DNA of 64,000 nt from the NCBI RefSeq assembly GCF_000224145.3, contig NW_004190396.2, forward strand, positions 248,001 to 312,000, in the 5' to 3' direction. The notes below the pieces were generated by a model. The model made no database searches, was not told the origin of the DNA, and saw only the letters and a list, made by a program, of their open reading frames with translations. This stretch comes from Ciona intestinalis. Its lineage: Eukaryota > Chordata > Ascidiacea > Phlebobranchia > Cionidae. Position 1 is the stretch's first letter. Each line of letters opens with the position of its first letter. Both the position numbers and the translations under genes were made by a program. Shown here piece after piece: positions 63,001 through 64,000 of this stretch.

Positions 63001-63946
63001 TTGGGCAATACACATAGCGGTCATTTCTTCAACCCACTTGTCACTAATGGGTTGAAGAAATTGTCAGCCATACATAAAAAAATCTTGCACAAAGTTACAT
63101 ACATGGTAACTTGTAAGCAAGCACGAAGTGTATGAAATAGAACATCTATGTTATAACGATTGTCGTTGCCCCACCATGCGAGGATAAATAAGTTACATAC
63201 GTGGTAACTCGTAAGCTGGCATGATGTGTATGAAACAGAACACCCGTGTTATAACGACTGTCGTTGACCCGACATGCGAGGATAAATAAGTTACATACGT
63301 GGTAACTTGTAAGCAGGCACAAGGTGTATGAAACAGAACACCCGTGTTATAACGACTGTCGTTGTTCTGCCATGCAAGGATAAATAAGTTCATTCATACA
63401 TATGCATTCATACCCAAATAAATACCCAACATTATATCCTCACAGCACATTTTCATGGAGAGTTCCTTTCCTATCATGGCTTGCTGTTTGTATATTCTGC
63501 TTGGTGGCTTTAGTGTTATATTTGTTCCCACTGCGAGCCATAGTTCTGTTATGGGGAATCAACAAGTTCACTAAGAGGTTGCGGAAACCAGATTTCGTTC
63601 CAAACAACGAAGTGATGGATTTCTTATCAAGAGTTCCTTCCCATGTACAAATTGTAAGTTGAATTAAATATACAAGTCAACTTTTATAGTTAAGATTATC
63701 TAAATAAATATTTTCGCCCAAAAAATTTGAAAAACAAAACTGCAAAATTTTATTTTGTTATAACGTTTTATTATTCATGGAAAAAGTGTTGAATACACAA
63801 GTAACTTACACAATGTTCGTTTTATAAAGATTTTATTTTAATATTTAGGAAATTATGTTTTTTCTAATCTCTTTGTTTTACAGGATGACTTCAGGGAAAT
63901 CCCCATCGAACAAGGATCACCTAGGAGTTCTAAAAAGAAACGATGA
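48044..63946 (+). CDS. MCTP: Multiple C2 and transmembrane domain protein (MCTP)
   Basis: Nineteen exons, 788 residues: 48044-48095, 48699-48809, 49484-49524, 50848-50899, 52411-52439, 53714-53792, 54078-54187, 54679-54891, 55214-55310, 55734-55882, 56159-56289, 57921-58086, 60111-60307, 60591-60795, 61234-61428, 62243-62376, 62789-62923, 63446-63653, 63884-63946 (stop TGA). A polar, Lys/Arg-rich N-terminus of about 95 residues precedes three C2 domains: C2A about 96-229 ([29 protein letters not shown]), C2B about 262-375 ([26 protein letters not shown]), C2C about 411-540 ([28 protein letters not shown]). Each keeps the Asp pairs that bind Ca2+ in the family. Two hydrophobic segments (about 604-634 and 704-735: [19 protein letters not shown]) and FLSRVP near the end complete the MCTP C-terminus. 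MCTPs are ER/vesicle membrane Ca2+ sensors. Exon 11 and part of exon 12 recur at a gap; 57305-57435 and 56972-57090 are treated as allelic. The model crosses that gap. Confidence 0.93.
48257..48484. mobile_element. hAT-like MITE with telomere-like interior
   Basis: Element 48265-48476 (212 bp) between perfect 8-bp direct repeats GAAATTTT (48257-48264 and 48477-48484). Inverted ends GGTGCTGGTAAAGAATCTCC, and on the other side the reverse complement GGGGCTAGTGAAGAGTCTTC. The interior is a run of GGGTTAGTGGTTATAT units. Same family as the RABL3 insertion; lies in MCTP intron 1. Confidence 0.9.
48925..49010 (+). mobile_element. SINE tail unit
   Basis: CACAAGGTGTATGAAACAGA and GTGTTATAACGACTATGGTT, in MCTP intron 2. 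Confidence 0.7.
52745..52965 (-). repeat. Family D tandem pair, reverse
   Basis: Two ~115-bp copies containing CAGCTAGTTTTACAAAGTGT and GAATTGGTTGCACTA, in MCTP intron 5. A third copy in the other orientation lies at 53495-53575. Confidence 0.75.
55370..55665 (+). mobile_element. SINE body with two tail units
   Basis: CACTTAACGGCAATTGCCCA, then two ~105-bp tails (CGGGCACGAGGTGTATGAAA each), in MCTP intron 9. The array ends about 75 bp before the exon 10 acceptor. Confidence 0.8.
56460..56945 (+). mobile_element. SINE with four tail units (left haplotype copy)
   Basis: Central block GCTTAACGACAATTGCTCCA, then four ~105-bp tails. The allelic counterpart at 57600-57895 has two. Confidence 0.85.
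57091..57140. other. Assembly gap (50 N)
   Basis: Run of N inside the left copy of MCTP exon 12. Confidence 0.99.
59043..59194. mobile_element. Family M1 MITE, best copy
   Basis: 152 bp with inverted ends GTAGGGTGAGGGAAGATGGG and, at the right, the reverse complement GTAGGCTGGGGGAAGATGGG. Flanked by TA on each side, as in Tc1/mariner elements. Lies in MCTP intron 12. Confidence 0.85.
59441..59616 (+). repeat. Perfect 88-bp tandem duplication
   Basis: 59441-59528 and 59529-59616 appear identical (starting AGGACCAGTTTATTTAACAA and ending TATAGATCATGCGC), in MCTP intron 12. The lack of divergence suggests a very recent event or an assembly join. Confidence 0.9.
60360..60485 (+). mobile_element. 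SINE head fragment
   Basis: GGTTATGGGTTCAAGGCTCG B-box region and a degraded central block, in MCTP intron 13. Confidence 0.6.
62110..62205 (+). mobile_element. SINE head fragment
   Basis: AAGGGGTAATCGGTTCAAGG and GTGTCCTTGGGAATAAACAC, 40-130 bp before the acceptor of MCTP exon 16. Confidence 0.6.
62965..63395 (+). mobile_element. SINE body with three tail units
   Basis: TTTCCTTGGGCAATACACAT central block, then three ~105-bp tails, each with GTTACATAC and GGTAACT plus GTTATAACGA. Fills most of MCTP intron 17. Confidence 0.85.
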
Positions 63947-64000
63947 TAATGACATCATAATGAAAGACTATGATGACATACTTGATGACATCATCACACT

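Overview
This window is AT-rich, intron-dense animal DNA. Introns are mostly short, GT-AG, and packed with SINEs, MITEs and minisatellites. Five genes encode clearly chordate proteins (GBA2, CCDC87, SCD, RABL3, MTMR10-type) and one encodes an MCTP. The compact layout, the repeat style and two assembly gaps flanked by near-identical sequence point to a highly polymorphic tunicate, most likely Ciona; this is inference. Every multi-exon model was built by eye from both strands. Splice phases were checked arithmetically, and each model gives a whole number of codons.

Layout. 198-3907 (+): last eight exons of GBA2. 3908-7771: no gene; AT-rich sequence with two inverted-repeat elements. 7772-8494 (+): one-exon seven-finger C2H2 protein. 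9460-10100: its decayed duplicate. 10417-21813 (-): complete 23-exon CCDC87. 22775-26793 (+): seven-exon acyl-CoA desaturase with a 27-bp minisatellite in intron 1. 27823-30206 (+): six-exon RABL3. 31398-41289 (+): 18-exon myotubularin-type pseudophosphatase, with exons 10-11 present twice around a gap. 43074-46506 (-): six-exon secreted leucine-rich-repeat protein. 48044-63946 (+): 19-exon MCTP (three C2 domains, two membrane segments), with exons 11-12 duplicated around a second gap.

The genes do not form an operon or one pathway. Four concern lipids or membranes: GBA2 (glucosylceramide), SCD (oleate synthesis), MTMR10-like (phosphoinositide phosphatase partner) and MCTP (Ca2+/membrane). 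CCDC87 is a sperm/cilium-associated protein in vertebrates. CCDC87/SCD and the LRR gene/MCTP are head-to-head pairs.

The most interesting material is at splice sites. A hAT-like MITE landed exactly on the RABL3 exon 2 donor and its 8-bp target duplication copied that donor. A GBA2 donor is reiterated in a tandem array just downstream. The octamer TGATGTCA/TGACATCA recurs close to many exon edges. I found no CRISPR array, rRNA, genuine tRNA gene, retroviral or Polinton-like element, and no convincing new multi-gene system.
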